From Halocaridina rubra (Eukaryota > Arthropoda > Malacostraca > Decapoda > Atyidae): a stretch of 64,000 nucleotides of DNA. Positions 10,482 to 25,944 of the stretch are shown one piece after another. Numbering within the stretch: position 1 is the first letter of the stretch; each line of letters begins with the position of its first letter. The DNA is taken from positions 300,001 to 364,000 of the forward strand of contig JAXCGZ010022645.1 in assembly GCA_037179515.1 (NCBI GenBank), written 5' to 3'. The position numbers were made by a program, and so were the translations under genes. Under the pieces are notes generated by a model. It was given only the letters and a program-made list of their open reading frames with translations, searched no databases and was not told the origin of the DNA.

Positions 10482-12435
10482 TGTGGGGGGGTTTTTAAGA
10501 TGATGCTTGAGTGTTGTTAAGATTCTGTTTTACTAAGGGGACTCAAAGTACCGAGCTCGGTTAAGAGCTCACAAACAGACAGGACAGATATTTGTACTTG
10601 AACACCCCATGCCTAATACCATTAGTCGGTTAAATGAAACTCAGAATTCAACTTTCTTTTAATTTTGGAAATGCAATGACATTAAAAGAATTGAATTAAA
10701 TTTCTCAAATTAAATTTTATGAAATGCTGCCTCGAATCCCGGAGGAGGTGAGTATGAGTTCGTTTCCCGGCACCACGGACGTATGCCAAGACTTTGGCCT
10801 CAACTCGATGATTACCTCTGTCACACAGGCAGAGTAGAATACAGGACACTGCAATTTCAGAAACAGAAATGACACACTGTTTATAATGGGAAACTGAAAG
10901 CATGAGCACACATATAATTCTACTGGATGAATATATATAGGTTATTCACAGCTAACCAGAAATATTTATGCTACCATAATAGCATACAAAACATTAATTC
11001 TTTACTGGTTTTAAAGAAAATAATATATTCACAATAAATGAAGAATAAGCAAGACAAATACAGTACTGTATGTATTCCTTAAATTGTGGGCAACCACAAA
11101 AGTTGCAATGCTTATTCCTGATATGAAATTAATATGGTAAAACACTCTATTTAGGATAAAGGAAGAATCTACGAGATAAATACAGTATTCATTCACTTTT
11201 AGTTATCAAGAACTTGCAATGAAAAAAAGGGTGCAAAACCACCTTTTGAGGTATTTGCAACTTATAACTCAAAACACTTTATCCCCAACATATGAAAAAT
11301 TAGCAAGATAAATACGGTATGCATTCATTAAATTGTGGTTAACAAGAAATATTTGCATAGCCAACTGGGAAAAATTACCTTTTGAATATTTGCAATTTTG
11401 CCTTTTGGCAAATAGCTTTATTGACGAGTTTTTGAAGTAAAACACTTTATTTACGATGATAGAAAGGGGTGAAATGAAATTAGAATTTATTAGGAAGAGA
11501 GATAGATTTTTACGGGCTCATAACTAGTCTTCAGAGGATGAGATTTTCGTTTATCACATTCAGTGAAAAGAAACTTCTCAGCAATATATATCAGCTGTAA
11601 TTTACAGGTTAAGGAATTAACTTTGGCATGTGAGATTCCAGTGTGGTAATCTACAAAATTTCGTGTGACTTGGAATGGAATCTGAGAATAGAAATCCATA
11701 AGATTTATCCAGTAACGAATGTAACTAATTCTCGAAAATAAACCAATTTGCTTGACCCACGAGCTTTACCATACACTATCCCTCACCTTGTTGTGCTAGA
11801 TGAATTCCTTGTTGTGCTAGATGAATTCCTGTGAAGATGCCACGTAATTTAGGATTAGAAATAAACTTAGACTACCCAGGCGAGATGTTGCCTCTGGGCA
11901 GTCTCGGCGCCAAAAGAGAGCGTCTCCTTGTGCCTCGTGACGTCATCTGTAGGAGACATTCCTAGAGCAGTAATTGGCTCTGATTTCATTTTAAGGACTA
12001 TTTTAGTGGTGGTCCCTGGCAGGCAATTATAGCAGAGATGCAAGGGAGAGACAGTATTTTTAGGTGCAACAAGTGGAAGCAAATAAAATAAAACGAGAAT
12101 AATAATGAAAAGTTAGGTTACTGGTTATTTGTTTCTTAATTTTCTTGGCTCGTTGCAGACAGAAAAATAGGAGCAGCCTTTATATTGGGGCTATACTTCT
12201 ACACGTACAAGAAGAGTAAATAAGCTATATAGAATTAGCTATAAGCTAAAATACAAATTGCAAATAATCATAATCTGCGAAAGTCAAGAAGTGGGAATTA
12301 TTTTATTAGTTAGAAAATAACAGCTATGTTAAAGGGAATTAATTTTTTTAGTTAGAAAATAACAGTTATGTTACTAATTTATTTAATAAGGCATCTAACA
12401 GCCTCTGTTGACATTGAGCGAAACGCTCTGTCACA
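10482..12435 (-). repeat. 5' LTR of the Gmr1-like element
   Basis: 1954 bp matching 2082-4046 almost throughout. On the plus strand it begins TGTGGGGG and ends GTCACA. It should hold the promoter, reading leftward. A short internal direct repeat (TTGTTGTGCTAGATGAATTCC twice, about 11789-11828) is present in both LTRs. Confidence 0.95.
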
Positions 12436-12440
12436 GTTAG
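12436..12440. repeat. Target site duplication GTTAG, right copy
   Basis: These five bases follow the right LTR and match 2077-2081. The interrupted host sequence continues from here (TAAGAGCATACACTC...) for about 120 bp up to an (AT)n tract. Confidence 0.93.
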
Positions 12441-12558
12441 TAAGAGCATACACTCAGGGTAACGATTACATCTGCTTAAACAAGTCCTTCATAAGAAGAC
12501 AACCGTCCTAGCCCTTAGTAGAAAAGGGAGTTCGTGACATAAAACCGAATCAATGCAA

Positions 12559-13050
<492 letters not shown>

Positions 13051-13497
13051 GCTGGCGTCACACATAGCCAAAACTCCCGACCCGACTCTTAAGGCCGCGT
13101 TCCGACGGAATCTTCGCTCAATCCTTGGAGATCCGGCAGATTTTTTAGCCGACAGGTGCAATCCTGTGCCTGTCGGAAGTGCGTCGTACGTCCACGTAAG
13201 CGGTCCTATGGATCGTAATTGCAGTCGTACGGAGTCGTTTGGACGCGTAATTTAGCGTACGACTGATCGTACGCAAACGTAACTCTCATCATAGAAAACG
13301 GGAAATTGAATTTTTTGACCATTACAACTGGGCCGACCATGCTCAAGACGCTCCCCACCCATCGTAGGGGAACGTACACGTTCGTTGGGGGTCGTACGCA
13401 GTCGGGAGCAAGCGGAGTGCCGCGTCTTGCAAAGGAGGGCCACAAAGTCATAGAAATAGTTTTTCCCACCCTATTCATACGTAGTGTGACCCACAGC
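13051..13497. mobile_element. CGTACG-rich TIR element (non-autonomous)
   Basis: It begins with GCTGGCGTCACACATAGCC, the same terminus as both ends of the element at 20794-22203. Bases 13051-13390 match the reverse complement of about 21866-22203. It is GC- and CpG-rich with repeated CGTACG and a perfect hairpin CCGACAGG...CCTGTCGG (about 13153-13180). A possible diverged right terminus lies near 13475-13497 (TAGTGTGACCCACAGCACC). No transposase is visible, so it would be mobilised in trans. Confidence 0.65.
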
Positions 13498-13500
13498 ACC

Positions 13501-14235
<735 letters not shown>

Positions 14236-14453
14236 TTATTTATTTTTTTTTTTCATGCTTATTATTATTTTGTAAATATGTTCATTACCATATATGTTTT
14301 ACATGCTTCACTTGAAAACTTGTTACGTCAATTATATAAATACTATGATATATATTAATACATGTTTCATGCTCTTCTGTTCAATCTATACATTATATTT
14401 ATAATATATATATATATTTATGCAGCACACTCCTTCAGGCATTTATTAATCAG

Positions 14454-14457
<4 letters not shown>

Positions 14458-14545
<88 letters not shown>
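14458..14545. repeat. (AT)n microsatellite
   Basis: About 88 bp of AT repeats directly upstream of a 5'-truncated LINE copy that starts at about 14549. Confidence 0.97.
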
Positions 14546-14548
<3 letters not shown>

Positions 14549-14549
<1 letters not shown>

Positions 14550-17500
14550 GTAGTATGTGGTCCTGAGGATATTGTAAACATACACCAACTAGGTAAATAT
14601 TCGAGGGAAGGAAAGCCGAGACCAACAAAAGTAACCTTTGAGAGAGGGGAAACATGTAGGGAAATATTGTTGAGAAAAAAAAGTCTAAAAGACCTTCAAG
14701 AATGCAAAGAAGTGTTCATTAGACGATACAGAACACAGGAAGAGATGGGAAAGATCAAAAACTTGTTGCAAGAGTCAAGAAGGTTAAATGATGAAAGAAA
14801 TGAAGAAGAGAAGAAAAATTTTTGTTACAGAGTACTTCCAGACAAAAGGAAGATAAAGAAGATAATGACAGAAGATCAGGGGATGGGGCCTCATTAAGAT
14901 TGTTATACACAAATGCTGATGGATTAGCTGGTAAGGCAGTAGAATTAAAAGATAGGATTCACAACAGTAAGGCAGATATAGTAGCAATTACAGAGACTAA
15001 GTTGAGTGAGGACATAAACAGTGTCACAGCTTTTCCTAAGGGCTTCAGAATACTAAGGGTTGAAAGATCTGAGAGGACAGGTGGAGGGATAGCACTGCTC
15101 ATAAGTGAGAGGATTCAAGTTGAAGAAATAAACTTGGCTATAGAAAGTGAGTTCAAGGAATTTCTTGTTGCTCGCAAAAATACTGGGTCAGAGAGCATTA
15201 TAATAACTGTTGTATACAACCCACCAAGGAACCAAAATAGGCTTGAAGTTTATGAGGAAAGTCATATAGGTACTATTGAAGTCATAAACTCAGTTGTTAA
15301 CATGGCACGGGAAAAAAAATGTAGGATTTTGATTATGGGAGACTTTAATCATAAAGAGATAGATTGGATAAATCTTGACCCACACAGTGGTGAGGACTCA
15401 TTCGGGGCAAGATTCCTAGATTGCGTACAAGGGAATTTCCTACACCAACATGTAATGGAACCAACGAGGGCCAGGGGTGGGGATGAGCCATCACTACTTG
15501 ATCTAGTGTTCACAGATAATGTGTTGGATATTGAAAATATTGACTATGAACCACCAATTGGAAAGAGTGACCACTGTGTGTTGTTGATGGAGTATATCAT
15601 TGAAGATATTCTTCCTGAGAGTAGAGGCACTGAGGACATGAGGAGGAACTATCCGAAAGGAGATTACATCAAAATGAATGAGCTTTTTGCAGTTATTGAC
15701 TGGAGAACCTTATTTTACAACAAATCTGTACAAGAAATGTATGACATCTTTTGTGAGAAATATGGGAAGATAGTAGATTGCTGCATACCTGTCACCAAAG
15801 TAGGTGTAATTCATGCCAGAGAGAAATGGTTCGATAATGGGTGTAAAAGAGCTAAGGAGTGGAGAGACAAATGCTGGAAAAGGTATAGGAGGAGAAAAAA
15901 CATAAATGCCTGGCAAACCTACAAAAGAGCAAGAAATGACTACCTAAGTAAAAGGAGAGAGGCATAGAGAGATTATGAGAGGGACATCACCAGGAAGGCT
16001 AAAGAAAATCCCAAGCTTTTCCACAGCTTTATCAGAGGAAAACTGAAGGTAAAAGAACAGGTTTTAAGGCTAAAGAGAGTGGATGGAAGCATCACTGAGA
16101 CGGATGAAGAGATCTGCAAAGAAGTGAACAAGGAGTTTCAGTCAGTATTTACAGTAGAAAATACCCCACCCCCTCAGATTGCAGTGATAGAAGCTCAAGG
16201 GCCGGTATTAGAGAACATCAACCTTACAGCCACAGAGGTATGCAAAGCGCTGATGGATTTAGATGTTCATATAGCTACAGGTCCTGATGACATATCCCCT
16301 CATGTGCTTAAAAAATGTGCAAACACAATATCAGTGGCACTAAGTATCATATTTAAGGAGTCACTGGAGTCGGGGGAGATTCCAAGATGCTGGAAACAAG
16401 CAAATGTGATACCTATCTTCAAAAAGGGAAGGAGGGATACGGCTCTGAACTGTAGACCAGTTTCCTTGACCAGCATAGTTTGCAAAGTTATGGAGAAACT
16501 ACTAAGGAAACATATCTCTCTTCACTTGGAATCCTTCAACTTTTTGTCAGTGAGGCAACATGGCTTCAGAGAAGGTAGATCAACAGTAACAAACTTATTA
16601 GAATTTTATGATGAGGTAAGCCAAATCTTACAGGAAAGAGAGGGCTGGGCAGATTGCATATTCCTAGACTTCCAGAAAGCGTTTGACACTGTTCCACATG
16701 GGAGACTTATTAGGAAGCTGCACTCAATGGCTAGAATAGGTGGAAATGTTTTGGAATGGATAAAAACTTACTTAGAAGGAAGGGAACAGAGGGTTAGAGT
16801 AAGACACTCAGTGTCTGAATGGAGAAGAGTTAGTAGTGGAGTTCCACAGGGTTCAGTTTTAGGGCCACTTTTGTTCCTTGTATATGTAAATGACCTACCA
16901 GAGTCTGTAAATTCATTCATGAATATGTTTGCAGATGATACAAAGATTGTGAAGAAAGTAAAAAACGAGAACAATGGTAGAGAACTTCAGGAGGATCTAA
17001 ATAATCTGCATGAGTGGTCAGAAAAGTGGCTAATAAAATTCAACACTTCAAAATGTAAGGTAATGAGAATGGGTACAAGTGCAAGAAGGCCCAAGCTTGA
17101 CTACTCGGTGGCTGGAGTACAACTTCAAGAGACAGAAAATGAGAGAGATCTAGGAGTAAACATACTGGCAGATTTGTCTCCAGAAATACATATAAATGGC
17201 ATAGTAAGGGCAGCATATGCATTCTTATCAAATGTAAGGGTAGCCTTCAGGTACATGGACAAGGAAATGTTCAGAAATATTTATGTAACCTATGTGAGGC
17301 CAAAACTCGAATATGCAGCCCCCTTTTGGATCCGCAATCGAAAAAGCACATAGCTAAGCTTGAAAAGTTCAAAGACATGCCACGAAACTGGTGCCAGAAA
17401 TACGCAATCTCAGTTATGATGAGAGGCTGAGGGAATTAGACTTACCATCACTCGAAGCTAGAATATTGAGGGGGGATATGGTGACAGTCTTTAAATTCCT

Positions 17501-17812
17501 TCATGGTTATGATAGAGTGGATAGGGATCGATATTTTGATATGGCTGGCTCTAGAACTAGAGGTCATAGTTTGAAGCTTGGTAAGAAAACTTCTTTGCAG
17601 GATGTAAGGAAATACTTTTTCAGTGTAAGAGTAGTTGATAATTGGAATTGGCTAAGCGAGGAGGTAGTTAATGCTATCTCAATCCATAGTTTTAAGGACA
17701 GGTATGATAAGTATCACTAAGTAAAAAATGGAACCGATCTGGAGACGAGAAGATACGAGCTTTGGGCTCTTTCCCGTAAACACAATTAGGTATTCACAAT
17801 TAGGTAATCAGG
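14549..17812 (+). mobile_element. CR1-like LINE, 5'-truncated in ORF1 (copy C)
   Basis: Homology to the full-length LINE starts inside ORF1 at the VVCGPEDIVNIHQLGK region and runs to the 3' tail (two repeats, 17779-17809, one reading GGTATTC). It contains the ORF1 C-terminus (about 14551-14897) and a nearly whole ORF2. It is 3.3 kb long against about 4.9 kb for the complete element. Confidence 0.93.
14822..17720 (+). pseudogene. CR1-like LINE ORF2 (copy C): endonuclease-RT, inactivated
   Basis: ORF2 encodes an APE-type endonuclease (NADGL, ITETKL, VYNPP, GDFN, LLDLVFTD, SDH motifs over about residues 30-255), a linker with a basic KRARNDYLSKRREA stretch, and a CR1-type RT (motif [10 protein letters not shown], motif [11 protein letters not shown], motif C FADD). 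Damage visible here: an in-frame TAG at 15965-15967 (GAG in the intact copy), then the same frame continues 16079-17353. Single-base deletions near 17330 and 17366 then shift the frame, and the C-terminus continues as 17391-17720. The protein cannot be made whole from this copy. Confidence 0.93.
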
Positions 17813-17903
17813 CATTTCATCTCAAACACATTTAGTTTCCATCTCTCACTTACTTTCATACCCCATAACTCTGATCCATACATCACAGTTGGCACAACCA
17901 CTT

Positions 17904-17907
<4 letters not shown>

Positions 17908-17996
<89 letters not shown>

Positions 17997-18267
17997 TGTA
18001 TGTATGTATGTATGTATGTATGTATGTATGTATGTATGTATGTATGTATGTATGTATGTATGTATGTATGTATGTATGTATGTATGTATGTATGTATGTA
18101 TGTATGTATGTATGTATGTATGTATGTATGTATGTATGTATGTATGTATGTATGTATGTATGTATGTATGTATGTATGTATGTATGTATGTATGTATGTA
18201 TGTATGTATGTATGTATGTATGTATGTATGTATGTATGTATGTATGTATGTATGTATGTATGTATGT
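17908..18267. repeat. Microsatellite (AT)n-(GTAT)n, left of LINE copy D
   Basis: About 60 bp of (AT)n followed by about 300 bp of (GTAT)n. A minus-strand LINE begins exactly where it stops, and the same (GTAT)n resumes at 19884. This is one microsatellite split by an insertion. Confidence 0.98.
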
Positions 18268-19883
18268 GATTACCTAATTGTGATTACCTAATTGTGTTTA
18301 CGGGAAAGAGCCCAAAGCTCGTATCTTCCCGTCTCCTGATCGGTTCCATTTTTAGACTTAGTGATACTTATCATACCTGTCCTTAAAACTATGGATTGAG
18401 GTAGCATTAACTACCTCCTCGCTTAGCGAATTCCAATTATCAACTACTCTTACACTGAAAAAGTATTTCCTTACATCCTGCAAACAAGTTTTCTTCCGAA
18501 GCTTCAAACTATGACCTCTAGTTCTAGAGCCAGCCATATCGAAATATCGATCCCTATCCACTCTATCAAAACCATGAAGGAATTTAAAGACTGTCACCAT
18601 ATCCCCCCTTACTCTTCTAGCTTCGAGTGATGGCAAGTCTAATTCCCTCAGCCTCTCATCATAACCGAGATTGCGCATTTCTGGCACCAGTTTCGTGGCA
18701 TGTCTTTGAACTTTTTCAAGCTTAGCTATGTGCTTTTTCAAGTGCGGATTCCAAAAGGGGGCTGCATATTCGAGTTTTGGCCTCACATAGGTTACATAAA
18801 TATTTCTGAACATTTCCTTGTCCATGTGCCTGAAGGCTACCCTTACATTTGATAAGAATGCATATGCTGCCCTTACTACGCCATTTATATGTATTTCTGG
18901 AGACAAATCTGCCAATATGTTTACTCCTAGATCTCTCTCATTTTCTGTCTCCTGAAGCTGTACTCCAGCCACCGAGTAGTCAAGCTTGGGCCTTCTTGCA
19001 CTTGTACCCATTCTCATTACCTTACATTTTGAGGTATTGAATTTCATTAGCCACTTTTCTGACCACTCATGCAGATTATTTAGATCCTCCTGAAGTTCTC
19101 TACCATTGTTCTCGTTTTTTACTTTCTTCACAATCTTTGCATCATCTGCAAACATATTCATGAATGAATTTACAGACTCTGGTAGGTCATTTACATATAC
19201 AAGGAACAAAAGTGGCCCTAAAACTGAACCCTGTGGAACTCCACTACTAACTCTTCTCCATTCAGACACTGAGTGTCTTACTCTAACCCTCTGTTCCCTT
19301 CCTTCTAAGTAAGTTTTTATCCATTCCAAGACATTTCCACCTATTCTAGCCATTGATTGCAGCTTCCTAATAAGTCTCCCATGTGGAACAGTGTCAAACG
19401 CTTTCTGGAAGTCTAGGAATATGCAATCTGCCCAACCCTCTCTTTCCTGTAAGATTTGGCTTACCTCATCATAAAATTCTAATAAGTTTGTTACTGTTGA
19501 TCTTCCTTCTCTGAAGCCATGTTGCCTCACTGACAAAAAGTTGAAGGATTCCAAGTGAAGAGAGATATGTTTCCTTAGTAGTTTCTCCATAAGTTTGCAA
19601 ACTATGCTGGTCAAGGAAACTGGTCTATAGTTCAGAGCCGTATCCCTCCTTCCCTTTTTGAAGATAGGTATCACATTTGCTTGTTTCCAGCATCTTGGAA
19701 TCTCCCCCGACTCCAATGACTCCTTAAATATGATACTTAGTGCCACTGATATTGTGTTTGCGCATTTTTTAAGCACATGAGGGGATATGTCATCAGGACC
19801 TGTAGCTTTATGAACATCTAAATCCATCAGCGCCTTGCATACCTCTGTGGCTGTAAGGTTGATGTTCTCTAATACCGGCCCTT
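18268..19883 (-). mobile_element. 5'-truncated CR1-like LINE inserted in (GTAT)n (copy D)
   Basis: The 3' tail (two repeats) is at 18268-18298, then the 3' UTR, and the RT-coding part extends to 19883, where it is truncated in the GPVLENINL region. Both flanks are (GTAT)n in the same register, showing insertion into the microsatellite. Confidence 0.94.
18358..19827 (-). CDS. CR1-like LINE RT, 5'-truncated but open (copy D)
   Basis: A 489-residue open frame covering the RT and the C-terminal CR1 domain. Motif 0/1 region [19 protein letters not shown], then [10 protein letters not shown], motif [16 protein letters not shown], motif [14 protein letters not shown], motif C FADDAKI, and the C-terminal [16 protein letters not shown] and [13 protein letters not shown] blocks. 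It matches the RT half of the full-length LINE very closely and has no stop, so it is a young insertion. The endonuclease, ORF1 and the 5' UTR promoter are missing, so it is dead on arrival rather than functional; the Met start is only the first in frame. Confidence 0.85.
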   Translation of the reverse strand: MDLDVHKATGPDDISPHVLKKCANTISVALSIIFKESLESGEIPRCWKQANVIPIFKKGRRDTALNYRPVSLTSIVCKLMEKLLRKHISLHLESFNFLSVRQHGFREGRSTVTNLLEFYDEVSQILQEREGWADCIFLDFQKAFDTVPHGRLIRKLQSMARIGGNVLEWIKTYLEGREQRVRVRHSVSEWRRVSSGVPQGSVLGPLLFLVYVNDLPESVNSFMNMFADDAKIVKKVKNENNGRELQEDLNNLHEWSEKWLMKFNTSKCKVMRMGTSARRPKLDYSVAGVQLQETENERDLGVNILADLSPEIHINGVVRAAYAFLSNVRVAFRHMDKEMFRNIYVTYVRPKLEYAAPFWNPHLKKHIAKLEKVQRHATKLVPEMRNLGYDERLRELDLPSLEARRVRGDMVTVFKFLHGFDRVDRDRYFDMAGSRTRGHSLKLRKKTCLQDVRKYFFSVRVVDNWNSLSEEVVNATSIHSFKDRYDKYH

Positions 19884-22203
<2,320 letters not shown>

Positions 22204-22205
22204 TA

Positions 22206-22220
22206 GAGTTCGTTCTCAGG

Positions 22221-22251
<31 letters not shown>

Positions 22252-22500
22252 CAGTATTAATTGTAAATCTGTATATATTTTATAATTACACTATTTATAT
22301 ATAAATATAAATAAGTACAGCTCTTTCAGCTTTATTATGTACATATAAAATTTGTGTTACCTAACTGGTATGTTTGGCATAGTGTGTTTATGTATGATTG
22401 TGAAACGTATCTATGCCTATAATCATCGTTTATTATGGTAAATGACTGTTTACATTACCCTTGCCTTTTGAGACCCTATCTCCACATTTTTCCAAGAGGT
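22206..22500. other. Gene-free AT-rich stretch with a poly(T) run
   Basis: A run of about 25 T at 22221-22245 follows the TIR element. Nothing else recognised up to the AT microsatellite at 22504. Confidence 0.6.
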
Positions 22501-22502
22501 GA

Positions 22503-22503
<1 letters not shown>

Positions 22504-22572
<69 letters not shown>
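22504..22572. repeat. (AT)n microsatellite at a SINE tail
   Basis: About 68 bp of AT repeats. It ends at GAATCATTTTTT, the 3' flank of a minus-strand tRNA-like unit, the same boundary as at 57627. Confidence 0.97.
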
Positions 22573-22575
<3 letters not shown>

Positions 22576-22663
22576 TCATTTTTTTTACCCCGACCGGGAC
22601 TCGAACCTAGGACCTATGATTACTAAGTCAAGGTGCTACCACTACACCACATTCCCCTTTAGT
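22573..22663 (-). other. tRNA-like SINE unit, single copy
   Basis: On the minus strand: an A-box-like GTAGTGGTAGCACC and a consensus B box GGTTCGAGTCC with about 30 bases between, then CCGGTCGGGGTAAAAAA. It matches the tRNA-like part of the 277-bp units at 57.6-59.8 kb. The acceptor-side pairing expected of a real tRNA is absent, so I call it a tRNA-derived SINE or pseudogene rather than a tRNA gene. Confidence 0.7.
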
Positions 22664-22759
<96 letters not shown>

Positions 22760-22778
22760 ACTAAAGGGGAATGTGGCA
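22647..22778. repeat. Inverted repeat around (AT)n
   Basis: CACATTCCCCTTTAGTTTTC (from about 22648) and its exact reverse complement (up to about 22776) flank about 85 bp of (AT)n. The whole segment can fold as one hairpin. The right arm is also the start of a LINE ORF1 fragment. Confidence 0.85.
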
Positions 22779-22930
22779 GTAAAAGAGGGTGTGAGGGTGG
22801 TGGCACTGGAAAACGTACAAACAGTTGACTATAAATAATCAGTATTAGAAAAAATTCCGTCTATGCCTATTAAGACTTTCTCACCTGTTATAAGTGATGA
22901 GTCTGCTCTTTTCCTCTTGTTCATGAGAGA

Positions 22931-22931
<1 letters not shown>

Positions 22932-23010
<79 letters not shown>
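22932..23010. repeat. (AT)n microsatellite between LINE ORF1 pieces
   Basis: About 78 bp of AT repeats separating two partial copies of the same LINE ORF1 segment. Confidence 0.97.
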
Positions 23011-23014
<4 letters not shown>

Positions 23015-23807
23015 ACTGCCATTGCAGATACACAAAAGGGGAACGTGGCAGTAAATGAGGGTGTGAGGGTGGTGACATTGGAAAACGTACAAATGGTTGA
23101 CTATAAATAATCATTATTAGAAATAATGAAAGATGTTGTGATGGAAAAGGGTTAATTCACTAATGAAACAGACACTTGATAAAGAGAAGGCAATGGTAAT
23201 CTCAGGTATAAGCAAATCCAGGAGTTAACATGGTAGGAAATTCTTGAATAAAACTAGAGTTTTAGACCTGATAAGGAAGTTTGGAGCATTGTGTGATCAG
23301 GAGGATATTGTAAACATTAACCAAATTGGTGAATAGTCTAGGGAGGGAAAAGAAAGTTCAATGAGAGTAACCTTTGAGAGAGGGGACACATGTAGAGAAA
23401 TATTAATGAGAAAAAGAGCTAAAAGACCTTCAAGAATTCAAAACAGCTTTCACTAGACCATAAACAACACGGGGAGAGATGGATAGGATCAAAAACTTGC
23501 TGCAAGAGGCTAGAAGATTAAATGAGAAAAGAAATGAAGAAGAGAAGAAAAATTTGTGTTTCAAGTTTCTACAAACAAAGGAGAGATTAAGATTATAATG
23601 ACAGAAGATCAGAGGATGGAGCATCATTAAAAGTGCTGTACACAAATGCTGATGGGGTAGCTGGTAAGGTCAGTAGAATTAAAGGATATGATTCACTTCA
23701 GTAAGGCAGATATAATAGCGGTTACAGAGACTAAGTTAAGATGAGGACATGAACAGTGTCGCATTTTTCCTGAGGGCTTCAGAGTATTAAGGGTTGAAAG
23801 ATCTGAG

Positions 23808-24079
<272 letters not shown>

Positions 24080-24502
24080 AGGAGTAAACATACTGGCAGA
24101 TTTGTCTCCAGAAATGCATATTAATGGCATAATAATGGCAGCATATGCTTTCTAAGCAAATGTAAGTGTAGCCTTTAGGCACATGGACAAGGAAAAGTTC
24201 AGAAATAGTTATGTAACCTATGTGAGGCTAGAACTTGGATAGGCAGCCCCCCTTTGGGATCTACACTTGAAAGGGCACCTAGTTAAACTGGGAAAAGTTC
24301 AAGACATGCCTCGAAACTTGTGCCAGGAATACGCATTGTCAGTTATTATGAGAGGCTGAGGGAATTAGACTTATCACTTGAAGCTAGAAGAATGAAAATG
24401 GATATGGTGAAGGTTTTCAAATTCCTACATGGTTTGACAGAGTGGATAGGGATCGATATTTTAATATGACTGGCAGTAAAACTAGAGGTCATATCTTGAA
24501 GC

Positions 24503-24561
<59 letters not shown>

Positions 24562-24644
24562 TTTATAGGATGTAACGAAGTACTTCTTTAATGTAAGAGT
24601 AGTTGATAATTGGAATTCGCTAAGCGATGAGGTAGTTAATGCTA

Positions 24645-25275
24645 TATGCAATGCAACTGAGCCTAAGGAATTAACAAAGTTGCGCAGTTATTTGGGTGTG
24701 TTACATTTCTATAGGAAGTTCTTGGTAAGTGCTCCAGCTATTCTTGAGCCTTTGAATAGTCTTTTGAGTAAGGATGTTAGATGAAAGTGGAATGAGGAAC
24801 ATAGTAATGCTTTCCAAGAATCTAAATCGCTATTGTTATATGCCTCTCTAATTAATTTTGACCTTTATTTACCTATTGTAGTGTCTGCTGACACTTCTAA
24901 GTATGGCTTGGGTGCTGCTCTTTGTCAGAAAAAGGATGGTGCTGAATTGCCAGTCGTTTCTGAATTCCAAACTTTAAATAAAGCCAAGACCACTTATTCT
25001 CAGATAGAAAAAAAGGCCCTTGCACTTGTTTTTGCAATGAAGAAACTTCATCACTATTAGTGGGGTCATCCATCTTCTCTAATTACGGATCACAAACCTC
25101 TTTTAGGTTTGTTCAACCCTAATAAGTCTATTCCTGAAATGGCCTCTGGTAGGATCCAGTGATGGTCATTGATGCTACAAGACCATTCATTTGAGTTGTA
25201 TCACCGTTCAGGTAAATCTTTAGGTAAGGCTATGCATATGCACCTGATAGTGTTCCTGTCTGTGCAGAGTGGATC
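24645..25275 (+). pseudogene. Ty3/Gypsy RT-RNase H fragment, broken
   Basis: Translation reads LRSYLGVLHFYRKF (end of the RT, connection region), then an RNase H with SADTSKYGLGAAL, YSQIEKKALA and LITDHKPL. Three in-frame stops are visible (near 24782, 25058 and 25161). It joins the degenerate LINE at 24642 without a recognisable LTR. It is a fragment of a Gypsy element distinct from the Gmr1-like one. Confidence 0.85.
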
Positions 25276-25345
25276 CAGCTAGTTAATACATTGAATACCA
25301 CCCCTTTTAAGTGGGCTTCTTTTAAGTGGACTTCTAAGGACCCTG

Positions 25346-25346
<1 letters not shown>

Positions 25347-25429
<83 letters not shown>
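25347..25429. repeat. (AT)n microsatellite
   Basis: About 82 bp of AT repeats directly right of the Gypsy fragment. Confidence 0.97.
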
Positions 25430-25432
<3 letters not shown>

Positions 25433-25616
25433 CACAATAATTTTCTATTTCTATACTCCTTTTGCATATCATTAGAAAGAATATTTACATTTGTATAGGT
25501 AGATATTCTCCATTGCAATAAGAATCTATAGATATTACTTAACGTTACTGCGTCACTAAGCATCACCCCTTCAGAAGCTCGCTGATAAACGATGTTGAAG
25601 TTCTTCATCGCCAATG

Positions 25617-25890
25617 AGAATGGATTACCATATACTTATATAGGAAGCAGGGAATAATCAGAGACAGTACTAAAGTATTTTGTCTCTCTACCCACAGATA
25701 AGAAAAAATATTTATATTCGGCCACATTGCAACACAACAAAGTGGCGACGAGGATGGGATACCATATACTTATATAGGAAGCAGGGAATAATCAGAGACA
25801 GTACTAATGTAATTTGTCTCTCTACCCACAGGTAAGAGAAAGTATTTATGTTCGGTCATATTGAAGCAAAACAAAGTGAAGACGAGAGAT
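25617..25890. repeat. 134-bp direct repeat, two copies
   Basis: TACCATATACTTATATAGG starts at 25626 and again at 25760. The copies stay alike through TCTCTCTACCCACAG and an AAAGTG.CGACGAGGAT-type end. The ending GTGGCGACGAGGATGGG resembles the LTR/primer-site edge of some Gypsy elements, so this may be a relic LTR end, but the evidence is thin. Confidence 0.7.
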
Positions 25891-25944
25891 GGTGACGTAC
25901 AAACTCAGCAGATAGCGAATTTGGCCTTCGCAGCGTTGCCAGAA

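Larger units (their letters stand above)
2082..12435 (-). mobile_element. Complete Gmr1-like Ty3/Gypsy LTR retrotransposon
   Basis: A 10,354-bp element on the minus strand. It is bounded by ~1.96-kb LTRs that start TGTG and end CACA on the plus strand and is flanked by GTTAG on both sides. In its own direction: 5' LTR (12435-10482), PBS (10477-10460), a 1.6-kb leader with two tandem arrays, one open frame (8845-4682), a 635-bp 3' noncoding stretch, and the 3' LTR (4046-2082). Integrase lies before RT, opposite to ordinary Gypsy elements and as known for the Gmr1-like group. The LTRs differ by about six to eight substitutions and two indels by eye, so the insertion is recent. No stop or frameshift breaks the pol frame, so it may be autonomous apart from the question of Gag. 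Confidence 0.93.
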
